Below are positions 1 to 8,327 of a DNA stretch of 64,000 nt, piece after piece. Source of the stretch: an uncultured bacterium (GTDB taxonomy: Bacteria > Bipolaricaulota > Bipolaricaulia > UBA7950 > UBA9294). The position numbers and the translations under genes are program-made. A model generated the notes under the pieces. It ran no database searches. It saw only the letters and a list, made by a program, of their open reading frames with translations, and was not told the DNA's origin. How positions within the stretch are numbered: the stretch's first letter is position 1; every line of letters starts with the position of its first letter. Location of the stretch: positions 35,221-99,220 of the forward strand of contig CAIOGO010000018.1 of the NCBI GenBank assembly GCA_903857865.1, in the 5' to 3' direction.

Positions 1-446
1 ACGCTAGCCACGCGGGTCCCCAGATTCCCCGCGTCAACAAGGCCAGTCACCGCCTTCAGAAGAGCCTGAGTATCCACAGCCGCCGCGGTTACGGTTGCTG
101 CCGGTCCCGAGGACGGCGAAGTCGGGACTGACGCTGTGCCGATCTGATCCGGAGAGAATGTCCTCCCCGAAGGCGGCGCTGCCGACGTCGTCGCGCTTTG
201 GCCAGCGAAGCCGGGACCACCCATCGTAGCGCTGGCCTGACCAAGGCCCGTGTTCGGCGTGATCACGATGATGTCGTAGCCGATGTCCTTGAACTGCTGG
301 AGAACGGCCTGCTCAACTCCCGTCCCGATGGAAAGGAGCGACACCACCGCGGTGACTCCGATCAAGACGCCGAGGATCGTCAACCACGAGCGTGTCCTGC
401 GGCTGCGGATGTTGTTGATGGCGAGCTTGACGAGATGGAGTGTCAT
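1..446 (-). CDS. MacB/FtsX-type ABC transporter permease, N-terminal part (cut by window edge)
   Basis: Only the first 148 codons are inside the window; the gene runs off the left edge. The protein opens with a short cytoplasmic stretch, then a transmembrane helix (about residues 21-42, containing LTILGVLIGVTAVVSLLSIG), then an extracytoplasmic Ser/Thr/Ala/Pro-rich region. This matches the start of the MacB_PCD family, whose members drive periplasmic or lipid-linked export. The ATG overlaps the stop of the upstream ATPase gene as ATGA (443-446), and GGAGGG lies just before it. Ordered downstream of an ATPase and an exported protein, it is the last visible gene of the operon. The exported substrate is unknown. 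Confidence 0.82.
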   Translation of the reverse strand, partial: MTLHLVKLAINNIRSRRTRSWLTILGVLIGVTAVVSLLSIGTGVEQAVLQQFKDIGYDIIVITPNTGLGQASATMGGPGFAGQSATTSAAPPSGRTFSPDQIGTASVPTSPSSGPAATVTAAAVDTQALLKAVTGLVDAGNLGTRVAS

Positions 447-1138
447 ACGAGTCCCTCCTTCCCATGAGAGGTCGAGAAGGACTCAACCTTCCCGTCCCGC
501 AGGAGGACGAGTGTGTTGGCGCTCGCCGCGATCTCGGGGTTGTGCGTCACGACGACGACGGCTTTCCCTTTCTCCACGAGGCCTTTCAAGAGAAGGAGAA
601 TGCGCTGGCCTGTCCGGGTGTCGAGGTTGCCCGTCGGCTCGTCGGCGAGGATCAGCTTCGGATCGTTGATGAGAGCTCGCGCGATGGCCACCCGCTGCTG
701 CTCTCCGCCCGACAGCTTCGACGGGCGGTGGTGCATCCGATCGCGGAGTTCGACGGCGTCGAGAGCATCGAGCGCTCTCTTGCGCGCCTCGGCCGCCGGC
801 TTGTTCTGCAACAGGAGCGGGATCTCGACGTTGCGCAGCGCGGTGAGGTTGGGGATCAGGTTGAACTTCTGGAACACGAACCCCACCGACTGCGCGCGGA
901 AGTCGGCTCGCCCGCGCGACGAGAGCGCCCCCAGATCCGTTCCGTTGTAGTTGACGCGTCCGTGGGTCGGCGTGTCGAGACACCCGGCGAGATGGAGGAG
1001 CGTCGATTTCCCCGAACCCGAGGGGCCCATGATCACGGCGAGTCGCCGCTCGGGGAGCTCGAACGTCACCCCCTGCAGGGCCTCAACTCGCGTCTCTCCC
1101 ATCAGGTACGTCTTGTAGACATCGTGAAACGTGATCAT
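443..1138 (-). CDS. ABC transporter ATP-binding protein, LolD/MacB type
   Basis: A 231-residue ATPase of the MacB/LolD class. The Walker A GPSGSGKS is at about residues 38-45, the Q-loop near FVFQKFNL (88-95), the signature LSGGEQQ at 142-148 and Walker B LILADE at 162-167, followed by the GNLD and H-loop (VVTHNPE) typical of this class. It should power the neighbouring permease, with which it shares a 4-base overlap. The start sits 8 bases after the stop of the exported-protein gene, so all three are probably co-transcribed. No membrane-fusion protein (MacA) gene is visible, so a LolCDE-like or mechanotransmission role is as likely as drug efflux. Confidence 0.93.
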   Translation of the reverse strand: MITFHDVYKTYLMGETRVEALQGVTFELPERRLAVIMGPSGSGKSTLLHLAGCLDTPTHGRVNYNGTDLGALSSRGRADFRAQSVGFVFQKFNLIPNLTALRNVEIPLLLQNKPAAEARKRALDALDAVELRDRMHHRPSKLSGGEQQRVAIARALINDPKLILADEPTGNLDTRTGQRILLLLKGLVEKGKAVVVVTHNPEIAASANTLVLLRDGKVESFSTSHGKEGLV

Positions 1139-1146
1139 GGCCCTCC

Positions 1147-1836
1147 CTACGGCCTACGAACGTACTCCGTCAACTTGACCAAGCTGAACGTCAAGAGCGG
1201 CTGATCGGCCGCGGAGCTGTAGCGGAACTCCATCATCGCCGGGAAGGGCAAGAGCGCGCGGATTGTAAGATCCACGGCAAAGGCCAACTGGATCTCGACG
1301 TTCGTGTAGTCGGCGTGCGTGTAGGTTCCGTACACGACCTGAACCCCCGCGATCATGCCCACGGCTCCGGCCTGGAAACGGCCGCCGTCCGGCAGGATGT
1401 AGTTCTTGCCCGGCTCGATGACGCTCGATGAGATGTTGGACAGCGGCGACAGGTCGATCGTGCCGCTCGTGTTCTCCGCTACATGGATTCCAAGTCGCAT
1501 CATCGGGATGCCGTAGAAGTCTGTGCGAACCATGGCGAGCGGCAACGTCTCGCTGCTCGTCGAGACGACCGTGTACGTCCCGTCGGCGACCGGCGTGATC
1601 TCGGTCGTCGTCGTCGAGGTCCGGTTCGCGCCCTCGCGCGAGACGGTGTACGTGTACTTCAGGTACCCACCGGGATAGGGGCCTCCGCCGAACAGACTCA
1701 CGCTCGCCGGCCGAGCATTCGCGTTCGCCGGGGCCGTGGTATTCGCCCCATCCGTCTGCGCCAAGCCGACGACGCCAAGGGCAAGAACCGACAGCAAGAC
1801 CACGCTGGCCATGGGGTGCCGCACACTCTTCTTCAT
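1147..1836 (-). CDS. Exported protein of unknown function, first gene of the ABC operon
   Basis: A 229-residue protein with a clear signal peptide (MKKSVRHPMASVVLLSVLALG, cleavage near residue 26). The mature part is rich in Thr, Ser, Tyr and Val with alternating beta-strand patterning and few charges, as in a secreted beta protein. No conserved domain is recognised. GGAGGTTGCGGA precedes the ATG, which supports this start. It lies directly upstream of the ATPase and permease genes and may be a periplasmic partner or substrate of that transporter. This role is inferred only from position. Confidence 0.75.
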   Translation of the reverse strand: MKKSVRHPMASVVLLSVLALGVVGLAQTDGANTTAPANANARPASVSLFGGGPYPGGYLKYTYTVSREGANRTSTTTTEITPVADGTYTVVSTSSETLPLAMVRTDFYGIPMMRLGIHVAENTSGTIDLSPLSNISSSVIEPGKNYILPDGGRFQAGAVGMIAGVQVVYGTYTHADYTNVEIQLAFAVDLTIRALLPFPAMMEFRYSSAADQPLLTFSLVKLTEYVRRP

Positions 1837-1973
1837 TCCGCAACCTCCATGCTGATGCTATGGAAACGACGATAGTCGGCGGCCGTGAGGCCAGTCGAGC
1901 ACCCGTGTGGCAGTCTTGTGTTCACGGGTTCTGGATTGAGAATGATTCCACAAGCGCGCGTCGTCCGTGAATC

Positions 1974-2033
1974 CTGTAGCGTCGCACGCGTTCGGTCCTA
2001 ACGAGAGAACGCGCCGCACCACTGCGTGCGACG
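1974..2033. repeat. Dispersed palindromic repeat, copy A
   Basis: A 60-base element almost identical to 27485-27543. It is bounded by perfect 10-base inverted arms, CGTCGCACGC (1980-1989) and GCGTGCGACG (2024-2033). An inner GTTC/GAAC pair lies within the loop, so RNA or single-stranded DNA could fold into a hairpin. The copies differ by a few substitutions and one indel in the loop, while the arms are unchanged. This resembles REP-like or MITE-like intergenic palindromes. Confidence 0.75.
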
Positions 2034-2093
2034 TTCACGTGTCCGCGTTGACGTGCGACGTTGGCGTATCGGAATTGTCGTCGGAGACAATGA

Positions 2094-2204
2094 CGTCGGA
2101 GGCAAGCTCCGACGCTACAGCGGAAAGGTTGAACCGCCGCAAGCCCTAGCTCCCGGCACCAACGAGACGCCTGGAGGCAAGCTCCGACGCTACAGCGGAA
2201 AGGT
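2094..2204. repeat. Two direct copies of a 32-base repeat with hairpin core
   Basis: The sequence starting GGAGGCAAGCTCCGACGC and ending GCGGAAAGGT occurs identically at 2098-2129 and 2173-2204, 75 bases apart. In the first copy the flank completes an 8-base hairpin, CGTCGGAG-GCAAG-CTCCGACG (2094-2114); in the second only the inner GGAG/CTCC pair is kept. With two copies and no cas genes nearby this is not a CRISPR array. It looks like a small REP-type element. Confidence 0.7.
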
Positions 2205-2274
2205 GAAATCGACGCGAGCCCCTTGTCTTCTCTTGGCGCGCTTTGCGTGATGCGGTCGATCGGCAACTGCGCGG

Positions 2275-2922
2275 CTACTTGCCGTCCACCGGGATCGGTG
2301 GGTAGACGGGGCCACCGCCGCACTCCGCGGCGAACGACTGCACGAACGCAACCGCCGAGGCGATGGTTCCTACGCTATCTGGAGCTTCCGCCACGAACCG
2401 GACACGTTCCCCCGGATCGATCGACTGGATGTCGACCAGTGCCTCGGCAACGCGCACGCCGTCTTGGTCGTAGAACTTCACCTTGATCGACGCGGAGTAA
2501 AGGAATAGGTCGCTCAGATTGGCGAGCTCTCCCACCGCGCGGGCTGGATACCCGGCGCTGAAGGTGACGTTGCGGACCTCGACGACCGTGTCAACGGCAA
2601 CCGTTTGCTCGACCGTCGCCTTCATCCCGCGATCGTCGGTGATCGTCAGCGAGACGGTGTACGTGCCGGGTTCGAGGTAGCGGTGAGTTGTCCAGCCGTA
2701 GTAGTCGTCGACCTGATTCCCGTCGCCGTAGTTCCACTCGAAGAAGACGAGCCCGTGGCCGACGGCGCTCTGCGACGTCGAAGAGAACTGGACGTCGAGA
2801 TCGCCCCTCGAGCCGTCGGGACACGTCGTGAAACCGGCGATCGGCGGCAAGCACGGGCCGGAGCACCCTCCCACGAAGACCAAGCCGAAGAACGCGAGCA
2901 AGAGAATGAGACGCTTTGTCAT
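2275..2922 (-). CDS. PKD-domain lipoprotein
   Basis: A 215-residue lipoprotein. The signal sequence ends in a lipobox (LVFVGGC, Cys near residue 20), so the mature protein should be lipid-anchored. Residues about 30-105 form a PKD-like beta domain (FFEWNYGDGN, RYLEPGTYTVSLTITDDRG). The C-terminal 100 residues form a second beta-rich domain without a recognised family. The start was chosen at the ATG preceded by GGGAGGG; the longer open frame upstream is the shadow of the neighbouring methyltransferase gene. Function is unknown; PKD domains usually mediate protein or polysaccharide contacts at the cell surface. Confidence 0.82.
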   Translation of the reverse strand: MTKRLILLLAFFGLVFVGGCSGPCLPPIAGFTTCPDGSRGDLDVQFSSTSQSAVGHGLVFFEWNYGDGNQVDDYYGWTTHRYLEPGTYTVSLTITDDRGMKATVEQTVAVDTVVEVRNVTFSAGYPARAVGELANLSDLFLYSASIKVKFYDQDGVRVAEALVDIQSIDPGERVRFVAEAPDSVGTIASAVAFVQSFAAECGGGPVYPPIPVDGK

Positions 2923-3002
2923 AGAACCCTCCCCCACGCGAACCACTCTAGCGGGAACCCCACCGTAGCGCAATGCGCTCTGCGACCCAGTCGCCCGCCC
3001 TT

Positions 3003-3800
3003 TCAGAGGCGCTGGCGAACGGCCTCGTACAAGAGGATCGCCGCGGCGGCGGAGACGTTGAGCGAATCGTTTCTCCCGAGCATCGGGATGCGGACGCGCA
3101 GGTCGGCATAGCTCGTCCACACGGTGGACAGTCCGGCGTCCTCGGCTCCGACCACGATGGCGAGGGATCCTGTCAGGTCGGCGGCCGTGTGCAGGAGTTC
3201 CGCGTCGGGCTCGGTCGTGACGATCCGGACGCCGTGTTCCTTGAGCCAACGCACGGCATCCCCCGATGAGGCCAGCACGACGGGGAGATAGAAGACGGTC
3301 CCGATGCTCGCCCGAATGAGGTTCGGGTTCCCAAGATCGGTCGCCGGGTCGCAGACGATGACTGCGTCCACGCCGGCGCCGTCGGCCGTCCGCAGGAGAG
3401 CGCCGAGGTTGCCCGGCTTCTCCACCTTCTCGGCGACGAGAAGAAGAGCGTCCTTGGGGAGAACGAGGTCGTCGAGGCTCCGCGCAGCCATCGGGCCTAC
3501 GGCGAGCAGCCCGTCCGGGTTCTCGCGGTACGACATCTTCTCGAACGTCTCGATGCTGCAACGGAAGACGCGAACTCCGCGCTTCTCGGCGTCAACTGCC
3601 AACGCGCGCGCAGCCTCGTCGGCCTGTTCGAGGCATACGTAGACTTCCTCGGGCGTCCACCCACTCTGGATTGCGCGGGCCACTTCGCGAGATCCTTCGA
3701 CGACGGCGAGGCCGGACTCACGCCTCGCGGCGGCGTCGCGCAAAAGCCGGACGACCGCCTTGATGCGCGCGTTCTGGAGGCTGCGGATCTCGTCTTTCAT
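3003..3800 (-). CDS. SpoU/TrmH-family rRNA 2'-O-methyltransferase
   Basis: A 265-residue RNA ribose methyltransferase. The N-terminal third (SLQNARIKAVVRLLRDAAAR, VVEGSREV) is the L30e-like RNA-binding domain. The C-terminal SPOUT domain carries the three SpoU motifs: motif 1 EKVEKPGNLGALLRTADG, motif 2 VVGAEDAGL, motif 3 RIPMLGRNDSLNVSAAAAILLYE. These bind S-adenosylmethionine in the trefoil knot. The family methylates 23S rRNA or tRNA; the exact target cannot be read from sequence. The start is the ATG after AGAAGGGAC; an in-frame ATG 19 codons upstream lacks such a site. Confidence 0.92.
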   Translation of the reverse strand: MKDEIRSLQNARIKAVVRLLRDAAARRESGLAVVEGSREVARAIQSGWTPEEVYVCLEQADEAARALAVDAEKRGVRVFRCSIETFEKMSYRENPDGLLAVGPMAARSLDDLVLPKDALLLVAEKVEKPGNLGALLRTADGAGVDAVIVCDPATDLGNPNLIRASIGTVFYLPVVLASSGDAVRWLKEHGVRIVTTEPDAELLHTAADLTGSLAIVVGAEDAGLSTVWTSYADLRVRIPMLGRNDSLNVSAAAAILLYEAVRQRL

Positions 3801-3964
3801 GTCCCTTCTCGCAGAGTAGTCGAGCGATGCAGCGAACGCCAATCCGTGGCAAACCATCCTCCCACGTCTCTGCGACTTCCGCCTCTCCTCGGGCCGTGCC
3901 GCTCGCGGCCGGTGGCGCCCACTGACCCGTCTGGGGTAAGCTCCCGGGCGCGAAAGGAGACGTC

Positions 3965-4117
3965 ATGCACGAAGCGACCGTTGCGGGCGGCGAGTGGATC
4001 TCCATCTGGCTCTCGCCTATCGCCTACCTCGTCCTCGATGTCCTGTTCATCGCGCTTTTCTTCGTGGCGGCCGACCTCCTCTTGAAGGTCCTCCGTCGGG
4101 CGCGTCACCGCGGCTAG
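3965..4117 (+). CDS. 50-residue single-span membrane protein
   Basis: A small gene on the plus strand between two minus-strand genes. AAAGGAG lies 7 bases before the ATG. The product starts MHEATVAGGEWISIW, contains one strongly hydrophobic helix (about residues 14-43, with LVLDVLFIALFFVAADLLL) and ends in a positive tail (KVLRRARHRG), which predicts an inner-membrane protein with the C-terminus inside. No family is recognised. The ribosome site, hydrophobic profile and position-specific codon use support a real gene, although no homologue can be named. Confidence 0.6.
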   Translation: MHEATVAGGEWISIWLSPIAYLVLDVLFIALFFVAADLLLKVLRRARHRG

Positions 4118-4151
4118 CCTCCTCGCTCCGCGGCTCCCTTCTCACCGTCCG

Positions 4152-5672
4152 CTACGTCTCCGCGCGAACGAGCAAGTGGTACGCGACAGGGCTAGTCCCC
4201 GCGAAGAGTTCGACTCGGACGAAGTACGTCCCGGGGTCGAGTTCGTACCTGACGAGACTCCATAGCTCGGCCCCTCCGTCGTCGTCGCAGGCGATCGTGT
4301 TCCCCTCGGCATCGAGGAGGCAGATCGTCGTATCCCCGTTAGCTTCTCCGTACGTCTCCGCGATGACCGTGGCGGGCGTCGTCAGCTCGAAGCGGTACAC
4401 GTCGGCGTTGGTCGGCGCGATCTCCGCGGCGACGTCGTACGGAAGCGTAATCGGGTCTGCGGTTCCGATGGAATCGTTGGGTTCCGACTCGGGTCCCTCG
4501 GCCGGGCATGAGGTCGTGGTCAGCGTGAGGGTGTAGTCGAACAGGCTCTCCTCGTCCGCGGCACGAACCGTGACAATATGGCGGCCGGCATCCACCTTGC
4601 GGAACAGGCGGCTCCACACGCCGTCGCCGCCGTCGTCGTCACAGGCAATCTCGTTCCCGTCCTGGTCGTAGAGACAGACAAGACTGTCCCCGCTGGAGGC
4701 GCCGCTCGTCTCAAGTAGCACGCACGTCGTCGCCGAGACGGTGAAAGAGAACGCGTCGACGTCGCCCTCGTCGATGAACTGGGTCGTCTCCAGTCGGCCG
4801 CCCGGCGCCAGCACGCCCAGCGGCGTGGCCTCGTCCGGTGTGTCGTTCGGCTCGGCGTTCGAGATCGTCATCGCTGTGACGACAACGCGATACGTGGCGA
4901 TCGTCTCGTTGTCCGCGTACTCGTGGACGCGCAGCGTGTAGCGCCCGGGCTCGGGTTGGACGACGTACAGTCGGCTCCACGACCCGGAGCCCGAATCGTC
5001 GTTGCGCGCGACCGGCACCGCGCGTTCGAGCGTCTTGTCCTCGGCGTAGAGGAGAAGAAGGGTGTCGCCCGACGGACACGGCGTCTCGATGCGCACGATC
5101 CTCGACATCCCCGGCGCGAGGCCGGTTGCGAAGTCCTCGGGCACGTCGAACGAGAAGAAGTCCACGTCGCCCGCCGGGGCGATGGACGCGAACGCGCTCA
5201 GCGGCTCGCTTCCCAGCGTCCCCAGCGCGGTGGCCTCCACGAGGCCGTCGTTCGATTCGTGTTCGAGCGCGTTGCTGATCACGAAGACGTAGGATCCAGT
5301 GCCGAGGTCCGATTGCTGGATCCGCACGCGATAGCGGCCGGGCGCGAGATCCCGAGTGAGCGAGTCGGCTCCCGAAACGATGTGGGTCAAGTTGTCGGCG
5401 TAGAGCACGATCTGCCAAGTAACATCGGATTCGGTGGCCAGGCGGATTGCCTGTGACCCGCTGCCGCTGACTTCAAACGAGAACCAGTCAATGTCTCCGG
5501 CGTAGCCCGACGTCCCGTCGACGAGGATGGTCGTCAAGGGCTTCGATAGCGCGCCCACGGCCTGGGGCGTCGCATCGTTCGGCTCGATCTCCTTGACAGT
5601 CGCCGTCGCGACGGCCCAGCCGACGCAGAGCATCACGCTGAGTATCCATCCCATTCGCACTGAACGACGCAT
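4152..5672 (-). CDS. Secreted protein with four PPC-type repeats
   Basis: A 506-residue exported protein (signal peptide in the first ~27 residues: WILSVMLCVGWAVATA). It then shows four tandem pre-peptidase C-terminal (PPC) domains, each opening with a Glu-Pro-Asn-Asp-type motif (EPNDATPQA, ESNDGLVEAT, EPNDTPDEAT, EPNDSIGTAD) and containing a D-x-D-x-F-S/R-F strand and a PGxYxxRV strand. The DDD/DSGSGSWSRL stretches may bind calcium. PPC domains normally trail secreted peptidases, but no catalytic domain is present, so this is probably an adhesive or structural surface protein. The start is the ATG after GGGGAGGG; the open frame extends upstream without such support. Confidence 0.82.
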   Translation of the reverse strand: MRRSVRMGWILSVMLCVGWAVATATVKEIEPNDATPQAVGALSKPLTTILVDGTSGYAGDIDWFSFEVSGSGSQAIRLATESDVTWQIVLYADNLTHIVSGADSLTRDLAPGRYRVRIQQSDLGTGSYVFVISNALEHESNDGLVEATALGTLGSEPLSAFASIAPAGDVDFFSFDVPEDFATGLAPGMSRIVRIETPCPSGDTLLLLYAEDKTLERAVPVARNDDSGSGSWSRLYVVQPEPGRYTLRVHEYADNETIATYRVVVTAMTISNAEPNDTPDEATPLGVLAPGGRLETTQFIDEGDVDAFSFTVSATTCVLLETSGASSGDSLVCLYDQDGNEIACDDDGGDGVWSRLFRKVDAGRHIVTVRAADEESLFDYTLTLTTTSCPAEGPESEPNDSIGTADPITLPYDVAAEIAPTNADVYRFELTTPATVIAETYGEANGDTTICLLDAEGNTIACDDDGGAELWSLVRYELDPGTYFVRVELFAGTSPVAYHLLVRAET

Positions 5673-5816
5673 GGTGCCGCCCTCCCCGTCGCGCCGTGTC
5701 GGCGCCGTCCGATGTCGCACTCTCCGACAGCCCGCGCTGTCGCGCTCCTCGGCGCTTCCGAGGATGCCGCCAACGTACGGCGACCCGAGCATTCGGTCAA
5801 CTGACCCGACCTTGAC

Positions 5817-7175
5817 CTACTCCTCGAGGCTGAACGGCGGGTAGCGATCGGTCATGAGCGCGGCGTAAGCGAGCACGCGGAATGACCAGCGGTTGGCGCC
5901 GACGATGATCTTGAACAGGTCGACCGGATACCGACTCGTGAACAAGAGCATCACGCCTGCGAAGAGGGTGAGGATCAGCACGAGTCCGCCCCAGTGCAGG
6001 CCGATGCCTCCGAGGAGGACGCCGACGATGACGTAGTGCGGAATCGCAAGGAGCCACCACTTCACCAGCGCCAGACGCCGCGACAGCTTCTCGGGGTACG
6101 GGATGTCGAGATCGGCCGGGTAGCCGCCGGCGCGAAGCGTGAACGGCGGGTACCGGTCCGTCCCAAGCGCCTGGTAGCCGTAGAAGCCGACGCGCCACGT
6201 CCAGCGCAGGACACCGACGTTGTACTCGAACAGGCCGCGCGGGTAGCGACCCGTGAACAAGATTGCGACGAGCGACAGGCCCCACGAGCAGACGAACCCC
6301 ATCCACAGGAAGCCGAGGACGATCAAGTGTGGAATGAGCAGGAACCACTTCACGAGCCACAGCGCGGGCGAGAGAGTCTCGACGTGCTCGGCCTGGAACG
6401 AAAGCGGGAACTGCGAAGGCGAACTTGCCGCGGCGGCCGGTCCGGCCGCGCTGCTCGCGGCTGCGCCGCTTGCGGAAGAAGCCCCTGGCGCGCTGCGCCC
6501 TGCGCCCCGCGCCGACAGGAGAATGGCGACGAGGCCAAGGATGAAGAGAACGGCGCCAACCCCGAGGACAATCGCGGCGATCCTCAAGACGACGGGCGCC
6601 TTGATGCCGAGCGACACGACGGCGTTGACGCCGCGCGAGCCGTCGGCGTTCATCAGGACGACGCAGTAGTCGCCCGGCTCGATGCGCCAGTCCAGCCGTT
6701 GCGACTTCGAGCCCGCAGCGTTCTCCAGCCAAAACGTCTGCGTCGCTGGAGCTGGCGGGATCGTCGTGCCTGTTGACGTTTCGTACTGAAGGCGCGGCCG
6801 GCGCGGCCGATCGGCGGCCTCGACTCCGAGCCTGCGAATCTCGGCGTAGCTCACGCCGTTCAAGTAGCGCTCGACATCGGCGCGCTCGGCGAGCCCGACG
6901 AACATCGGCTTCCCTTCCGCGCCGCGGCCGGCAACCACGAGGCGAAGCGTCACCGCGTGCCGCCACCAGAACCACGGAGCCCCCTCGATTCGGGCGGGAG
7001 CCACGACGGCGTACGCGTCCTGGTTGATCGACGTCGAGCGGAGCGAGACAAAGCCCTCCGCGTCCGCGAGCACCCGCTCCGCCACGAGCACGCCGCCCCC
7101 GCCGAGGAGAAGTCCGAGCCCCACGAGGAGCACGAGGCCTCCGACAACAATCCCTAGGATCCTTCCTGCGCTCAC
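5817..7175 (-). CDS. DUF4389 membrane protein
   Basis: A 452-residue integral membrane protein. It has an N-terminal helix (residues ~4-30), an extracytoplasmic beta-rich region (~40-175), a second helix (~185-215), a low-complexity Ala/Ser/Gly linker, and two tandem DUF4389 units. Each unit has helices around LVKWFLLIPHLIVLGFLW or LVKWWLLAIPHYVIVGVLL followed by FTGRYPRGLF or FTSRYPVDLF and closing with DRYPPF. Two DUF4389 units in one chain and the soluble N-terminal domain are characteristic of the longer members of this family. No function is known. Confidence 0.88.
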   Translation of the reverse strand: MSAGRILGIVVGGLVLLVGLGLLLGGGGVLVAERVLADAEGFVSLRSTSINQDAYAVVAPARIEGAPWFWWRHAVTLRLVVAGRGAEGKPMFVGLAERADVERYLNGVSYAEIRRLGVEAADRPRRPRLQYETSTGTTIPPAPATQTFWLENAAGSKSQRLDWRIEPGDYCVVLMNADGSRGVNAVVSLGIKAPVVLRIAAIVLGVGAVLFILGLVAILLSARGAGRSAPGASSASGAAASSAAGPAAAASSPSQFPLSFQAEHVETLSPALWLVKWFLLIPHLIVLGFLWMGFVCSWGLSLVAILFTGRYPRGLFEYNVGVLRWTWRVGFYGYQALGTDRYPPFTLRAGGYPADLDIPYPEKLSRRLALVKWWLLAIPHYVIVGVLLGGIGLHWGGLVLILTLFAGVMLLFTSRYPVDLFKIIVGANRWSFRVLAYAALMTDRYPPFSLEE

Positions 7176-7463
7176 CGCGTCCTCCTTGCACTGCCACCCA
7201 AGCAGCGCCGCGCATCCTACCGAGTTCGTGGGACACGCGGCAACTTCCGTTGCCGCATCAAGAAGAATGTAGGTTCGGAATCTGATGTCTGCGGGTCCTC
7301 TTGGCGATCTTGGCGCGCTCTGCGCGGAACACGGGCCGTCTCACGCCAAGAGCGCAAAGGGCGCGAAGGAGTACCGCCACGTTGACCGCGAGGCCGATGA
7401 TGAGGAATGGAGTAGCGAGTAGCAGGATCGCCGGGACGGCGAACGTCAGGTCAGCCAGCCGCT

Positions 7464-7637
7464 CTATCGCTCGAACGAGTCCAGTGGTTCCTCAGGGAGT
7501 GGGGCATCGAAGTCGTCGGTCATCTCGACTCGCCCCACGGCCGTCCCAGGCTGTCGGTCTTCCACGTGAGACTCCATGGGGACCAGCCGAGCGACCGGCG
7601 TGCCCGCGCGAGCGATGACGATCTCCTCTTGGCATCT
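7464..7637 (-). pseudogene. Phd/YefM-type antitoxin, 5'-truncated remnant
   Basis: The frame reads EEIVIARAGTPVARLVPMES, then GRVEMTDDFDAPLPEEPLDSFE and a TAG stop. This is the typical C-terminal half of a Phd/YefM antitoxin, where the GxPVARL and DDFDAPLPE motifs are hallmarks. A stop codon directly precedes the preserved part (7638-7640) and the DNA-binding N-terminus is missing. No PIN-domain toxin gene follows on the 3' side. It is therefore a relic of a lost toxin-antitoxin pair. Confidence 0.65.
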
Positions 7638-7774
7638 CTAGGTTGCCCCTGCCTCTTGCACAGCATGCCCAGCCACTATCGCTCGTCCGTTGCCGTCACG
7701 ACAAGACGTCGCCTCCTTGCCCTAGGAACACGCGTCCGCGTGGCGTGGGTGCTAGAATCAATGGCTGAGACCGC

Positions 7775-7807
7775 GCGGACCCCGCGCAAACAGATTGCGG
7801 GGTCCGC
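7775..7807 (-). terminator. Strong hairpin downstream of the RHH/31-residue pair
   Basis: Perfect 11-base arms, GCGGACCCCGC (7775-7785) and GCGGGGTCCGC (7797-7807), enclose an 11-base loop. It lies 26 bases past the stop of the 31-codon frame on the minus strand. No U-run follows, so it may stabilise the 3' end or need Rho rather than act as a simple intrinsic terminator. Confidence 0.5.
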
Positions 7808-7832
7808 TCTCTGCATGGCCCTTGCTCCGCGG

Positions 7833-7928
7833 TTACGCGCGGGGCAAGGGCTCCTTACGAGCGCCGCCGCAGCAATGCGCCACCGGGCGAAGCGCGTAGC
7901 GGAACGAAGTCCAGAAGGAACCTGCCAT
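7833..7928 (-). CDS. Putative 31-residue small protein
   Basis: A short frame starting MAGSFWTSFRYALRPVAHCC and ending in a basic tail. It is preceded by the very strong ribosome site GAGGAGGTGA 5 bases before the ATG, and it lies 43 bases downstream of the RHH-type regulator gene, with a hairpin after its stop. It has paired Cys residues and an amphipathic basic character. No family is recognised. The ribosome site and operon position are the only support, so expression is an inference. Confidence 0.45.
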   Translation of the reverse strand: MAGSFWTSFRYALRPVAHCCGGARKEPLPRA

Positions 7929-7971
7929 GGATCTCACCTCCTCGAGTTGAGAGTTGCCGCGCGAGTCCGAC

Positions 7972-8310
7972 TCACGCGGAGTCTTCGTCGATCTCTCCCA
8001 CGGCGTCGCGCAGCGACGCGCGCAACTCGGCAATCTGCGTCGTCGCGCCTGCGACCTTGTCGAACAGGGCGGCGTTCGCCTTGATCCCCTCGCGGATCAT
8101 GAATGTCGCGGCGCTCGAACGGCTGCGGCAGATGCTCGCATCGACCAACATGTCGAGCTGCTGAAGGATCTGGGCATTGACGCGCACCATGACCACGTGC
8201 TCGCGGTCGACGAGCGCGTTCTCGATCGCCTCCATCAAGGAATCGCCGGATGCACAACATGCGATCTTGGCCACCAGCTTCTTTCTCGGTTCGCGTTCCT
8301 TGTCGGCCAT
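7972..8310 (-). CDS. Ribbon-helix-helix (CopG-like) regulator
   Basis: A 112-residue protein. The central segment EHVVMVRVNAQILQQLDMLVDASICRSRSSAATFMIREGIK has the layout of a ribbon-helix-helix DNA-binding fold (beta strand, then two helices, near residues 40-78). The C-terminus is helical. The N-terminal segment contains a Cys-Cys pair (KIACCASGDS). The ATG at 8310 is preceded by AGGTGGT; a GTG four codons earlier is also possible. A near-perfect palindrome sits 17 bases upstream and could be its own operator. Target genes are unknown, but autoregulation with the adjacent 31-codon frame is plausible. Confidence 0.7.
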   Translation of the reverse strand: MADKEREPRKKLVAKIACCASGDSLMEAIENALVDREHVVMVRVNAQILQQLDMLVDASICRSRSSAATFMIREGIKANAALFDKVAGATTQIAELRASLRDAVGEIDEDSA

Positions 8311-8327
8311 TACGACCACCACCTGTT

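Larger units (their letters stand above)
1837..2274. other. Gene-free stretch carrying two kinds of repeat
   Basis: No credible gene is seen here. A 133-codon minus-strand frame crosses it, but the frame is Arg-rich and is produced by the repeats. The stretch holds a palindromic dispersed element (1974-2033) and two copies of a 32-base direct repeat (2098-2129 and 2173-2204). Near its right end CTTGGCGCGCTTTGCG (2230-2245) resembles short motifs near 7310 and 27460. It separates the ABC operon from the PKD lipoprotein gene. Confidence 0.6.
7176..7832. other. Gene-poor stretch with decayed coding remnants
   Basis: Nearly 660 bases without an intact gene. On the minus strand it holds the C-terminal end of a Phd/YefM-type antitoxin (7464-7637). 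Overlapping that end is a second open frame (stop at 7258-7260) whose translation includes a convincing helix (FAVPAILLLATPFLIIGLAV) but which has no canonical start codon. CGCCAAGAGCGCAAA (about 7342-7356) recurs near 27460. A strong inverted repeat lies at 7775-7807. The whole looks like a site of repeated gene loss. Confidence 0.5.

Noticed and set aside
2094-2204. Possible CRISPR array
   Set aside because: Only two repeats, no regular spacer series and no cas genes.
1922-2323. A 133-codon frame sharing a SLVRTERVRRY peptide with a frame at 27313-27672
   Set aside because: The shared peptide comes from the palindromic DNA repeat, not from a protein family.
5797-7236. A 479-codon frame over the DUF4389 gene
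   Set aside because: Arg-rich frame antiphase to the membrane protein, which has clear helices and repeats.
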